Assembly (NCBI GenBank): GCA_963782555.1
Contig: CAWAKB010000005.1
Location: 1-64,000, forward strand
Direction of reading: 5' to 3'
Length of the DNA: 64,000 bases
Source: Hyphomicrobium_A sp963782555
GTDB lineage: Bacteria; Pseudomonadota; Alphaproteobacteria; Rhizobiales; Hyphomicrobiaceae
The position numbers were made by a program, and so were the translations under genes. Shown here one piece after another: positions 34,832-43,826 of this stretch (position 1 is its first letter; every line of letters begins with the position of its first letter). The notes beneath the pieces were generated by a model. The model made no database searches, was not told the DNA's origin, and worked only from the letters and a program-made list of their open reading frames with translations.

Positions 34832-36244
34832 CTAGGTCTGCGGCTTGTAGTTGATGATGTCGTCGTTCTTCAACCACTCGGGCGAGCCGGACCGCAACTT
34901 TGTCTGGGCGCGCTTGGCGAAGACCTGCGCCTTCTTCAAATCGCCTTCCAGAAAATAGGCCTGCGCGGTCATGGCGTCAGCCTCGGGCCGTTTACCCTGT
35001 TTGTAGTAGCCGGTGGCGAGCAGGCGATAGGCGTGGGCGTTCTCGTCGTCGATGAGCGACTTGCGCAAGAGCGAAACCGACTCGTCGACCGCGGCTTTAT
35101 TTTCTTCGGTTTGCAGGGCGGAGGCGAGCTGCACGCGGATGAGACTGGCGTCGGGCTTGAGCTTCAAGGCTTGGCGTAGGGGCGGGATCGCCTCGCGCAT
35201 CTTGCCCGCGCGCATCAAGAGGTCGCCCTTCACTTCCCAGAAGTAGGGATAGTTGGGACGATCGCGCAGGAGCGAGTCCATATCCGCAAGCGCCCCTTCG
35301 AGAGCACCAGGTCCGCCCTGGAAGAAGCGGGCGATGGCCCGGGCGTAGCGCGCGGGCACGCTGTTATCGCTCATCGGGTAGCGGTTGAAGACGACCTGCG
35401 GGGACTCAAGGTAGCCCGACAGCTTGGCGCGCATCAGGTCGTGGCGCAGCTGCAGCTTGGGTGGGTCCAACACGTGGAAATAGGGGCTCGACTCGGCGAG
35501 CGTTCGCAGGCGCGCGAGACGCTCGGTGGACAGAGGATGGCTGCGGGCGAACGCGTCCTTCTGGGCGTCGGAGACGTATTCTTGCTGCGCGAAGCGCTCG
35601 AACGTCTCCAGCATGCCGAGGCCAGACTGCTTCGTCATAGTGAGGAACTTGATGCCAGCCTGGTCGGCGGCCGATTCCTGGTTGCGCCTTTCCGCCAGCA
35701 AGCCGCGCATCACGAGCTCGTTGCCGCCATACATGATGCCCTGTCCGGCGTTGCCGAGCTCGGTCGCGTTGCCACCGCCGGCGACGCCGCCCGCGACCAT
35801 GAGGCCGATGCCGAGCACCTGCGCGAGCAGCGCGCGCGTCTGATCCTTGGCGATGCGTGCGCGCAAGGCGGCCATGTGGCCGCCGACGATGTGGCCGGTT
35901 TCGTGGGCGATCACGCCGATCACTTCGTTGGGCGTCTGCGCCTGCATCAGCGTGCCGGTGTGTATGAAGACGTTGCGTCCGTCGAGCACGAAGGCGTTGA
36001 ACGCATCGTTCTGCACGATGCGGATCTTGATGCGCCCCGTACCCAGACCGGCCGCGTGGAAGATCGGCCTCGAGTAGTCGGCGAGCAGGTTCTCGATCTC
36101 GGTGTCGCGGATGAGCGGCAACCCTTGCGCGGCGACGGGCGTGGCGCTGGCGAGCGCAGCCATGGCGCAGATCCCGCAGAGCGCAGAACGAGAGATCGGT
36201 TTGATGCTCCTGGCCATCGATTTGAAAACAATCGTCATCTGCAA
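34832..36244 (-). CDS. periplasmic M48-family metalloprotease with TPR repeats (BepA-like)
   Basis: A 470-residue exported zinc protease. A signal peptide (about residues 12-40, ending TPVAAQG) precedes the M48 domain with GVIAHETGHIVGGHMAAL (HExxH) and a downstream third ligand in ERRNQESAADQAG. The C-terminal half has tetratricopeptide-like repeats (YFWEVKGDLLMRAGKMREAI, HAYRLLATGYYKQGKRPEAD). BepA-like enzymes clear or assist misfolded outer-membrane proteins. The neighbouring DsbA-like gene, on the same strand, fits an envelope quality-control role. The start is ATG 36244 or 36238. Confidence 0.9.
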   Translation of the reverse strand: MQMTIVFKSMARSIKPISRSALCGICAMAALASATPVAAQGLPLIRDTEIENLLADYSRPIFHAAGLGTGRIKIRIVQNDAFNAFVLDGRNVFIHTGTLMQAQTPNEVIGVIAHETGHIVGGHMAALRARIAKDQTRALLAQVLGIGLMVAGGVAGGGNATELGNAGQGIMYGGNELVMRGLLAERRNQESAADQAGIKFLTMTKQSGLGMLETFERFAQQEYVSDAQKDAFARSHPLSTERLARLRTLAESSPYFHVLDPPKLQLRHDLMRAKLSGYLESPQVVFNRYPMSDNSVPARYARAIARFFQGGPGALEGALADMDSLLRDRPNYPYFWEVKGDLLMRAGKMREAIPPLRQALKLKPDASLIRVQLASALQTEENKAAVDESVSLLRKSLIDDENAHAYRLLATGYYKQGKRPEADAMTAQAYFLEGDLKKAQVFAKRAQTKLRSGSPEWLKNDDIINYKPQT

Positions 36245-36479
36245 CGGACCTTGCTCAGGACACGGGCTGTGACGCTGGACTTTGGACCCTAGTTGGGGAT
36301 GCTTACCCCGTCAACGCAAGCCTAGCCGCGGAAATTTGCGCGGCCTATAAGCGTCTGCTGCACGGCGGACACGGCCGCCAACCCCTTGGTTCCCATACCT
36401 GGGTAGCACCGCGACCGGGCAGGATTGGGGCAACGGCGCCCCGCGACCGCGCCGGACTCTGAGCAATTCGGAACGCGAG

Positions 36480-37694
36480 ATGGCGGAAGACGAGGCAGCC
36501 GGTCGCATCAGCGGCGCTCAATCAATTCTGGGCGCCGGCTCGCTGCGCAGCGGCATCGACAGCTTCATGGTGATGGACGTGATGCGCGCGGCGGCGGCGC
36601 AAGAGGCGGCCGGGCGCAGCGTCATTCATATGGAGGTGGGGCAACCGGCGACGCCAGCGCCGCGGGCTGCGCGGCTTGCCGCCATGCGCGCGCTCGAGCG
36701 CGACACGCTGGGCTACACCATGGCGCTCGGCTCGCCGGCGCTGCGCGAGCGCATCGCGCAGCTCTATCGCGATTGGTACGGCGTCGCGGTGCCCGCAGAG
36801 CGCGTGGTGGTGACCACGGGGTCCTCGGCCGCGTTCGTCCTGGCCTTCCTCGCCCTGTTCGATATCGGTGACACGGTCGCCCTGCCCGCGCCCGGCTACC
36901 CGTGCTACCGCCACATCCTCGGCGCGCTCGGCCAGCGCTCGGTCGTCATCGAGACCGGGCCGGCGGGCGACTGGATGCCGACAGCGGACGACGTGGCGCG
37001 CGCGGCCGAGCGCGATGGCCCCAAGGGGCTTCTGGTTGCGAGCCCGGCCAATCCGACCGGGACCATGCTGACGCGCGAGCGGCTTGCCGAGCTCGCCGCA
37101 GCGTGCGCTGAGCGCGGCGTGCGGCTCATCTCCGACGAGATCTACCACGGGCTCACCTATGCGCGGCCGGGAGAGACGGCACTGCAGCACAGCGACGAGG
37201 CGATCGTCGTCAACAGCTTCTCCAAATACTTCTCGATGACGGGCTGGCGTATCGGCTGGATGGTGGTGCCCGATGCGCTCGTGCGCGTGATCGAGCGGCT
37301 GGCCCAGAACCTCTACATCTCGGCTCCGGCCATCGCGCAGGTGGCAGCGCTGGCCGCTTTCGACGCCATGGACGAGCTCGAGGCCAACCGCCGCGTCTAT
37401 GCGGAGAACCGCGCACTTCTCATGGAGGAGTTGCCCAAGGCCGGGTTCGGGGCGTTCGCGCCGCCCGACGGCGCCTTCTACCTTTATTGCGACGTGAGCG
37501 GGATGACGAACGATGCTTTGCCCTTCGCAAAGGCGATGCTGGAGGAGACGGGCGTCGCCGCAACCCCCGGTCTCGACTTCGATGCTGAGCGCGGGCGCCG
37601 CTTCCTGCGCTTCTGCTACGCCGGCACCACCGCCGACATGGCCGAGGCCGCCCGCCGGCTCAAGGCGTGGTCGGCCTCGCGGCGCCAGGTCTGA
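36480..37694 (+). CDS. pyridoxal-phosphate class I/II aminotransferase
   Basis: A 404-residue fold-type I aminotransferase. It shows VIHMEVGQPATPAP, LGYTMALGSPALRERIAQLY, VVTTGSSAAFVLAFLALFD, LVASPANPTGTML (the NPTG motif), LISDEIYHGLTY (Asp and Tyr to cofactor) and the Schiff-base Lys in NSFSKYFSMTGWRIGW. A C-terminal Arg (RFCYAG) would bind the substrate carboxylate. The specificity cannot be read from sequence; aspartate- or aromatic-type is likely. It is divergent from the M48 gene, with about 235 bases between them for promoters. Confidence 0.9.
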   Translation: MAEDEAAGRISGAQSILGAGSLRSGIDSFMVMDVMRAAAAQEAAGRSVIHMEVGQPATPAPRAARLAAMRALERDTLGYTMALGSPALRERIAQLYRDWYGVAVPAERVVVTTGSSAAFVLAFLALFDIGDTVALPAPGYPCYRHILGALGQRSVVIETGPAGDWMPTADDVARAAERDGPKGLLVASPANPTGTMLTRERLAELAAACAERGVRLISDEIYHGLTYARPGETALQHSDEAIVVNSFSKYFSMTGWRIGWMVVPDALVRVIERLAQNLYISAPAIAQVAALAAFDAMDELEANRRVYAENRALLMEELPKAGFGAFAPPDGAFYLYCDVSGMTNDALPFAKAMLEETGVAATPGLDFDAERGRRFLRFCYAGTTADMAEAARRLKAWSASRRQV

Positions 37695-37811
37695 AGCGGG
37701 GCTTCCTTAACAAAACGCAACCTGAACGACGACGGATCGGCAGCCGCCGCTGCGTTTTCTGGTCCAACGGCGGCGCGAGGCTGTCGCTGTGAATGTAACC
37801 AGGAGATAAAC

Positions 37812-38501
37812 ATGAGCAAGTTGTCACGAGCGCTCGCCGTAACGCTTTTGGCGGCCAGCGTTCCAGCCGGAATCGCATTGGCGCAACAGACCCCAGAGGC
37901 CAAAGGTCCCGCCGCAGAGGATAGCGACGGGCCGCGCGGGCCGTCGCCTGAGATCGAGGCGCGGCTCGAGGACGGGCGCATCGCCATGGCCAAGACCGCG
38001 CTGAAGCTGACGCCGGAGCAGGAGAAGCTGTGGGCGCCGGTGGAGGAAAAAATCCGCGCCGGCTACGCCGAGCGGCAGAAGGCGCGCGAGCAATGGCGGG
38101 CCAAGCGCGAGGAGCGGTGGTCAAAGCGCGATGACTACAAGAAGCTGGCGCTGCCCGAGCGCATCGAGAAACGCAGTGAGAGAATGGCCGCGCATGCCAC
38201 CAAGATGAACGAGCGCGCAACTAAGCTCAAAGAGTTCGCCGACGTGGTGAAGCCGCTCTATGCCTCGCTGTCGGACGAGCAGAAGCAGATCGCCGACCAA
38301 TTGCTGCGCCGCTTCTCACATGGCGGGCACGGCCACCACGGGTTTGGCCACCGCCGCTGGGCGATGGGCGGTCCGGGTATGGGCCATGGCATGATGGGTC
38401 ACCACGGCATGGGGCCGCATGGCGGTCACGGCATGATGGGCCACGGCATGGGTCCCGGCGGTCCGGCTCCCGATGGCGATGGTCCGCCCGACGAGCAGTG
38501 A
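37812..38501 (+). CDS. Spy/CpxP-family LTXXQ protein with His/Met-rich tail
   Basis: A 229-residue exported protein: signal peptide at residues 1-24 (AGIALAQ), then a first LTXXQ motif (LKLTPEQEKLWAPVEEKI, about residue 56), a charged helical stretch, a second repeat (YASLSDEQKQIADQLLRRF, about residue 150) and a Gly/His/Met-rich tail (HGGHGHHGFGH and repeated GHGMMGH). The tail looks suited to bind copper or nickel, an inference from composition. The start ATG 37812 follows CAGGAGATAAAC. It ends ahead of a bidirectional terminator shared with rne. Compare the shorter homologue at 294-866. Confidence 0.85.
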   Translation: MSKLSRALAVTLLAASVPAGIALAQQTPEAKGPAAEDSDGPRGPSPEIEARLEDGRIAMAKTALKLTPEQEKLWAPVEEKIRAGYAERQKAREQWRAKREERWSKRDDYKKLALPERIEKRSERMAAHATKMNERATKLKEFADVVKPLYASLSDEQKQIADQLLRRFSHGGHGHHGFGHRRWAMGGPGMGHGMMGHHGMGPHGGHGMMGHGMGPGGPAPDGDGPPDEQ

Positions 38502-38540
38502 GTGGGCTCTAAGACCAGCCGACGCGCTCACCATGAAAAA

Positions 38541-38568
38541 GGGCCGCAGACTCTTAAGTCTGCGGCCC
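38541..38568. terminator. bidirectional hairpin terminator between the Spy-like gene and rne
   Basis: GGGCCGCAGACT and AGTCTGCGGCCC pair perfectly around CTTA. On the left are five A bases, a U-tract for rne transcripts arriving on the minus strand. On the right CATTCGCATTGTT serves the + strand only weakly. Confidence 0.85.
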
Positions 38569-38595
38569 CATTCGCATTGTTACGCGAAGTCTAGC

Positions 38596-41514
38596 TCACT
38601 CGCCTCCGAGGCGGCGCTGCCACCAGCCCTTGCGGGCCGGCGCACTCGTCTCCTCGGTTGCGACGTCGGCGGCGCTGGCACCTTCGCCGCTCTCGCTGAC
38701 AACGATGCGTTCGATGCGCGGCTCGCTGGAACCTGCCCGATGGCGGGCACGCTTCGGCGCTGCGGGCTCGGAACTCGCCGTCTGCATCGGAGCATCGGCA
38801 GCGGCGCTCACCGTCTCCGTCTGCGCGACGGGCTCGGCCAGCACCTTGGTGCCGAAACTGATGTAGTCGTCACCGCCGGTCCGCTCGGGCTTGGGCCCAC
38901 GCTCGCGCCGTGCAGTCGGCCTGACCTCGGGTGGCGAGTCACCATTGGGCGCAGGCTCGCCGGCAAAAGGCTGATCAGCGTCGCCCGCGGCATCGGAGGC
39001 GAAAGCGCCGAGATCGGGTTGCTCGCCGGTTCCGTGAATAGTGTCAGCGGCCTTGCGCTCGCGTCCGCGGCGTCCACCGCGCCGGCCACGACGCCGGCTA
39101 CGCTGGCCTGAGCGCTCCTGCTCCTCGCCGCCGTCGCGTGACCGCTCGTGCATCTCGTCGATGACCTCGATGTGCGCGTCGTCCTCGCCGGCGGCGTCCA
39201 TCTCGACGCCGTCCTCGCTCATCACGTTGCCGCGCTCGGAGGCTGCGTTCCAATCCTCAGCGTGACCCTGGCCAGCCTCGGGGCGATCGCCGCGACGGCC
39301 ACCGCGGCGGCGGCGACGGCGGCGGCGTTGCGCGCCATCGCCTCCTTCCTCTCTCGGCTCGGCATCGCGCGCGGGCTGGCGCGGCGCTGCCGCCTGAGCC
39401 TCGCCCTCGCCCTCATCGGCTTCATCAAAGCCCCAGTCCATGTTGACGGCCGTCCGCTCCGTGCGGCGCTGCGGCTGCACCGGGGCGGCGCCCTTCTCGA
39501 TGGTGAAGTTGGCGCCGGCAAGCTTGTCTGAGCCGGTCACCGTAATGGGAAGGCCGTGACGTGCCTCCATGTCATTGATGAAGGGCCGCTTGTTGTTGAG
39601 GATATAGAGTGCCACCGACGGCGTCGTGGTGGCGATCAGCGGGGCGCGCCCGCCCGTCATGATGGTGTCCTCCAGTCCGCGCAGCACCGCGAGCGCCACC
39701 GACTCTGTGGAGCGGATGATGCCGGTGCCCTGGCAATGCGGGCACTGGGAGGTTGACCCTTCGAGCACGCCGGTGCGCAGGCGCTGACGTGACATTTCGA
39801 GCAAGCCGAAGTGGCTGACGCGCCCGACCTGGATGCGCGCGCGGTCGTGGCGCAGCGCCTCCTTGAGGCGGCGCTCGACCGCCCGGTTGTTGCGCTTCTC
39901 CTCCATGTCGATGAAGTCGACGACGATGAGGCCCGCAAGGTCGCGCAGCTTCAACTGGCGCGCGATCTCGTCGGCCGCCTCGAGGTTGGTGTTGAGCGCG
40001 GTCTCCTCGATGGAGAACTCGCGCGTCGACTTGCCGGAGTTGACGTCGACGGCGACCAGCGCCTCGGTCTGGTTGATCACCAGATAGCCGCCCGAACGCA
40101 GCGTCACGTACGGGCTGAACATGGCGTTGAGCTGGCTCTCGATCTTGTTGCGCGTGAAGAGCGGCTCGGGCTCCTGGTAGAGGTTCACGTTCTTGGCATG
40201 GCTCGGCATGAGCATGCGCATGAAGTCCTTGGCCTCCTTGTAGGCCTCCTGCCCGGCGACGATGACCTCCTCGACGTCCTTGTTATAGAGGTCGCGGATC
40301 GAGCGCTTGATCAGGTTGCCTTCCTCGTAGACGAGGCTCGGTGCCTGGCTCTGCAGCGTGAGATCGCGCACGCTCTCCCACAGGCGCAAGAGGTACTCGA
40401 AGTCGCGCTTGATCTCCTGCTTGGTGCGCGCCGCGCCCGCGGTGCGAATGATGAGACCCATGCCCTCGGGAACCTCGAGGTCAGTGGCGATCGCCTTCAG
40501 GCGCTTGCGGTCCTGCGGGTTGGTGATCTTGCGGGAGATGCCGCCGCCGCGCGCGGTGTTGGGCATCAAGACGGTGTAGCGGCCGGCGAGCGACAGATAG
40601 GTCGTGAGCGCTGCACCCTTGTTGCCGCGCTCCTCCTTGACGACCTGCACCAGGATCACCTGGCGGCGCTTGATGACCTCTTGGATCTTGTAGCTGCGCG
40701 GGCGCCGGCGCGGGCGCGAGGGCAGCTCCTCGAGGGCATCCTCGCCCGTGCCGACCTGCTCTACCCGCTCGACCTCGACCGGGGTGCCGTTGCCCTCTAC
40801 TTCCTGCACCCGGCCTTCGCCGGCTGCATTCTTTGCGTCCTCGGCGCCGGCCGGCTCCTCGGAGGCGGATTCGTCGAGCATGTTCTCGTTGGCGGCGAGG
40901 TTCTCGTCCTCGTTGGCCGCGTTCTCAGGCGCGACGAGACGGTCGTCCGCGGGCAGCGAGGATTCGGCCATGGTGTGGTGGTGTGCCTCGGCCTCATCGG
41001 TCTCGTCGGCGTCCTCGGTCTCCCCCCGGTGACGCGCCTCGGCCTCGCTGGCCTCCTCGCCGGCGTGCTCGAAGAAATCCTCGCCGTGATCGTGATCCTC
41101 GCCGTGATCCTCGCCGTTGTCTTCGCCATTATTATCTTCGCCGTTCGCGGCTGGGCGACCGCGCCCGCGGCGGCGCGCCATCGCCTCGGCGCGGGCATCG
41201 ACGGCGGCTTCCTCGGCGGCTTCCGCCGCAGCCTCCTCGTCGATGAGGGCCTGACGGTCCGCCATCGGGATCTGGTAGTAGTCGGGATGAATTTCGTTGA
41301 AGGCGAGGAAGCCGTGCCGGTTGCCGCCGTACTCGACGAAGGCCGCCTGCAGCGACGGCTCCACGCGCGTCACTTTAGCGAGATAGATGTTGCCGCGTAG
41401 GAGCTTGCGTGCGGCGGATTCGAAATCGAATTCCTCTACCCGGCCTCCGCGCAGTACCACGACCCGGGTTTCCTCCGGATGCGTGGCGTCAACGAGCATC
41501 TTGTTGTTGGACAT
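38596..41514 (-). CDS. rne: ribonuclease E
   Basis: A 972-residue endoribonuclease that starts mRNA decay and processes rRNA. The start ATG 41514 gives MSNNKMLVDATHPEETRVVV; the S1 domain follows (NIYLAKVTRVEPSLQAAFVE), interrupted by an acidic insertion of about 200 residues typical of alphaproteobacteria. The catalytic domain has VDVNSGKSTREFSIEETALN and GLIVVDFIDM (metal-binding Asp) and the zinc-link CPHCQGTG. The C-terminal third is disordered, with RRRRRRRRGGRRGDR-like basic blocks that bind RNA and partners. The 5' region is long, fitting autoregulation through the leader known for RNase E. Confidence 0.95.
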   Translation of the reverse strand: MSNNKMLVDATHPEETRVVVLRGGRVEEFDFESAARKLLRGNIYLAKVTRVEPSLQAAFVEYGGNRHGFLAFNEIHPDYYQIPMADRQALIDEEAAAEAAEEAAVDARAEAMARRRGRGRPAANGEDNNGEDNGEDHGEDHDHGEDFFEHAGEEASEAEARHRGETEDADETDEAEAHHHTMAESSLPADDRLVAPENAANEDENLAANENMLDESASEEPAGAEDAKNAAGEGRVQEVEGNGTPVEVERVEQVGTGEDALEELPSRPRRRPRSYKIQEVIKRRQVILVQVVKEERGNKGAALTTYLSLAGRYTVLMPNTARGGGISRKITNPQDRKRLKAIATDLEVPEGMGLIIRTAGAARTKQEIKRDFEYLLRLWESVRDLTLQSQAPSLVYEEGNLIKRSIRDLYNKDVEEVIVAGQEAYKEAKDFMRMLMPSHAKNVNLYQEPEPLFTRNKIESQLNAMFSPYVTLRSGGYLVINQTEALVAVDVNSGKSTREFSIEETALNTNLEAADEIARQLKLRDLAGLIVVDFIDMEEKRNNRAVERRLKEALRHDRARIQVGRVSHFGLLEMSRQRLRTGVLEGSTSQCPHCQGTGIIRSTESVALAVLRGLEDTIMTGGRAPLIATTTPSVALYILNNKRPFINDMEARHGLPITVTGSDKLAGANFTIEKGAAPVQPQRRTERTAVNMDWGFDEADEGEGEAQAAAPRQPARDAEPREEGGDGAQRRRRRRRRGGRRGDRPEAGQGHAEDWNAASERGNVMSEDGVEMDAAGEDDAHIEVIDEMHERSRDGGEEQERSGQRSRRRGRRGGRRGRERKAADTIHGTGEQPDLGAFASDAAGDADQPFAGEPAPNGDSPPEVRPTARRERGPKPERTGGDDYISFGTKVLAEPVAQTETVSAAADAPMQTASSEPAAPKRARHRAGSSEPRIERIVVSESGEGASAADVATEETSAPARKGWWQRRLGGE

Positions 41515-42341
41515 GTGTGCCGATCCTTGGCACGCCTGCGGGGCGGACTGCCGCTCCCGGCCACAAAGCCGAACGGAATGAGACCGGTGCCGACGCGATG
41601 CCGCTCTCGGGCGCGCGCGTTTGTTTGATGTGAGAAAAGAAGGGAAGGGGTGGTGGAAGCACGCGGTCCCTTGGGGCCGGACAAAGCCGACCCTGCCCCG
41701 CGGCGCTGATCCATACGCGCAGGGGCTTCCAGATGACACGTGCTCACGATGTGCATTTCAACGACTTCCGGTTTGTCGGCGTGCCCGTCTTCCATTCTCC
41801 AGAAAGACAGACCCGTCCGATGTGCTCCCATTGCAGAGCGCCGGGGACCTAGGTCCCGTCGGCTCCATTTGCTGTCCTTTCGTGGGTGCGCGAGGGGAGC
41901 GCTGCTACTTCTGATTGCTAAGCCTTCTGATTGCGAAGAGGTGTCGAGTTGATTGCCAAGTCTCCAGAGGCCGCCGAGCGCTGGGCGAAAGACCTGCCCA
42001 TAAGGGAGATCGGGGCGGGTGAAACCGAGCGCCCGACGATCAGTCGATCGTCGTCTGCCAAGGCTCTGGTCCCTTCTTCGGGAGCGGCGATCCGGCGCGA
42101 ACAGCCTGGGTTAGACCAGGAAATGCGTTCTTGCGGCGCACACATGTCCCACCGAGGGGGGCCAGCAGCAACAAATCAGATAAGTACGGGTTCACCGGGG
42201 GCCTTGCAAGCGTGTTATAAGAGCCCCGCTCTCAGAACTCCCCGCCAACCCTCTGCATTTTGAAGGGGATTCGACCAAGATTTCGTTAAATTTCACAGGA
42301 ACATAGGGGACGCGCCGGGGGCGGGGCGCAAGATTAGGGGG
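41515..42341. other. long divergent region between rne and amiC
   Basis: About 830 bases with no convincing protein gene. Small frames (for example one on the + strand at 41931-42263) are Ser/Arg/Pro-rich with no ribosome binding site. The left part is presumably the rne leader, and the right part, with the AT-richer stretch at 42271-42300, holds the amiC promoter. I could not identify a structured RNA by eye. Confidence 0.5.
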
Positions 42342-42353
42342 TTGGTGCAACTC

Positions 42354-43676
42354 ATGCGGCGGGGCGGACGAATGAGCTGGGCTTCAGTGCTCGGGGGGCT
42401 GGCAGCCCTGCTCCTGGCCCAGGGCCCTCCCCACGCCGCCGCTGAAGAACCCTTCCGCGATGGGCCAGCGTCTCCCGCCGAGGTTGCACACTCCTCGGCG
42501 CCGCAGCGCTCCAGCAGTGTGCACCGCAAAAGCGCGACGGTCGAAGCACGGCGCGCCGATCTCACCGGCACCGCATCGAAGACGACCTTCACGCTGGATC
42601 TGAGCGCGGGCGTGGCCGCCGAAGTCTTCACCCTCGCCAACCCCTATCGCGTCGTCGTCGATCTGCCGGACGTCACCTTCCGGCTCCCAGACGGCACCGG
42701 CCAGAAGGGCGAGGGGTTGGTGACGGCCTTCCGCTACGGGCTGCTCGCCGTTGGCAAGGCCCGCATCGTTCTCGACACCAAGAAGCCCGTAGTTATCCGC
42801 AAGGCGGAGATGACGTCGCGCGGCGGCCGCGCAGTGCGGCTTTCCGTCGAGCTGGAGCCGACCACGGCGAGTGCGTTCGGCGTGGGCACGGGCGGGCAGC
42901 GCATGGCGCGCGCGCAAGCCAAGCCGGAGATCGAGGAGGGGGCGGTGCGCAAGCCGAAAAACCGCGTCAAACCCGTCATTATCATCGACGCAGGGCACGG
43001 GGGCGTCGATCCCGGCGCCATCAGCCCCCACGGCCTGCCGGAGAAGAAGGTGGTGCTGGCGGTAGCCAAGCAACTCAGGGCGCGGCTTTTGCAGGGTGGA
43101 CGCTACCAGGTGCACATGACGCGGACGCGCGATGTGTTCGTGTCGCTCGACGAGCGCGTCAAGCAGTCGCGCAAGCTCGCCGCCGACCTGTTCATCTCGC
43201 TGCACGCTGACGCCATCGCGCAGAAGAACTTCGCCGACACCGTGCGCGGGGCCACCGTCTACACGCTTTCGGAACGCGCCTCCGACGAGGCGGCCCGTCT
43301 CATGGCCGAGAAGGAGAACGCGTCCGATGCCATTGCAGGTCTGGAGACGGCAGAGCTCGAGGACAAAGGCGAGGTACGCAACATTCTTATCGACCTGCTG
43401 AAGCGGGAGACCGCCAACTTCTCCGCCGACTTCTCCAACACACTGGTCAAGCGGCTGCACAAGACGATCACGCTGTCGCGCGATCCCCAGCGGTCGGCGG
43501 CCTTCAAGGTGCTGCGACAGGCCGACACGCCCTCGGTGCTGATCGAACTCGGCTACATGAGCCATAAGGTGGACGAGAAGCTGCTGAATTCCCCGCCTTG
43601 GCAGAAGCAGGTGGCGGAGGCCATCGGCGCAGCTGTCGACAGTTATTTTGCCAAACGGACGGCGCGGGCCCGCTGA
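42354..43676 (+). CDS. amiC: N-acetylmuramoyl-L-alanine amidase (AMIN + Amidase_3)
   Basis: About 440 residues, exported (MSWASVLGGLAALLLAQGPP, ending AAAEE). An N-terminal AMIN domain (TFTLDLSAGVAAEVFTLANP, RVVVDLPDVTFRLPDG) targets the protein to the septum. The amidase domain has zinc ligands in IIIDAGHGGVDPGA, the Glu of PEKKVVL, LFISLHADA and a final catalytic Glu in VLIELGYMSH. It cleaves the stem peptide from glycan to split daughter cells. The start may be GTG 42342, ATG 42354 or ATG 42372. mrcA follows on the same strand after about 150 bases, the usual gene order here. Confidence 0.93.
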   Translation: MRRGGRMSWASVLGGLAALLLAQGPPHAAAEEPFRDGPASPAEVAHSSAPQRSSSVHRKSATVEARRADLTGTASKTTFTLDLSAGVAAEVFTLANPYRVVVDLPDVTFRLPDGTGQKGEGLVTAFRYGLLAVGKARIVLDTKKPVVIRKAEMTSRGGRAVRLSVELEPTTASAFGVGTGGQRMARAQAKPEIEEGAVRKPKNRVKPVIIIDAGHGGVDPGAISPHGLPEKKVVLAVAKQLRARLLQGGRYQVHMTRTRDVFVSLDERVKQSRKLAADLFISLHADAIAQKNFADTVRGATVYTLSERASDEAARLMAEKENASDAIAGLETAELEDKGEVRNILIDLLKRETANFSADFSNTLVKRLHKTITLSRDPQRSAAFKVLRQADTPSVLIELGYMSHKVDEKLLNSPPWQKQVAEAIGAAVDSYFAKRTARAR

Positions 43677-43826
43677 CCCGACGCGTCTTGTGGTCTCAAC
43701 GTTATCTAAACCTGAGTGAGCGACGACTTGATGCCACAATCCATGCTATGGTGCCCCGGTCGTAGCGGCGGCTTTTTGGATCGCGAAGCCCTGCCTCGAT
43801 ACGCCCGATCCACGGACTAGAGGTTC

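Noticed and set aside
39811..41400. A 529-codon + frame opposite rne
   Set aside because: It is antisense of the RNase E catalytic and acidic regions; no ribosome binding site or motif.
42340..43740. Minus-strand 451-codon frame opposite amiC
   Set aside because: It mirrors amiC exactly and shows the Arg/His/Val bias of antisense frames.
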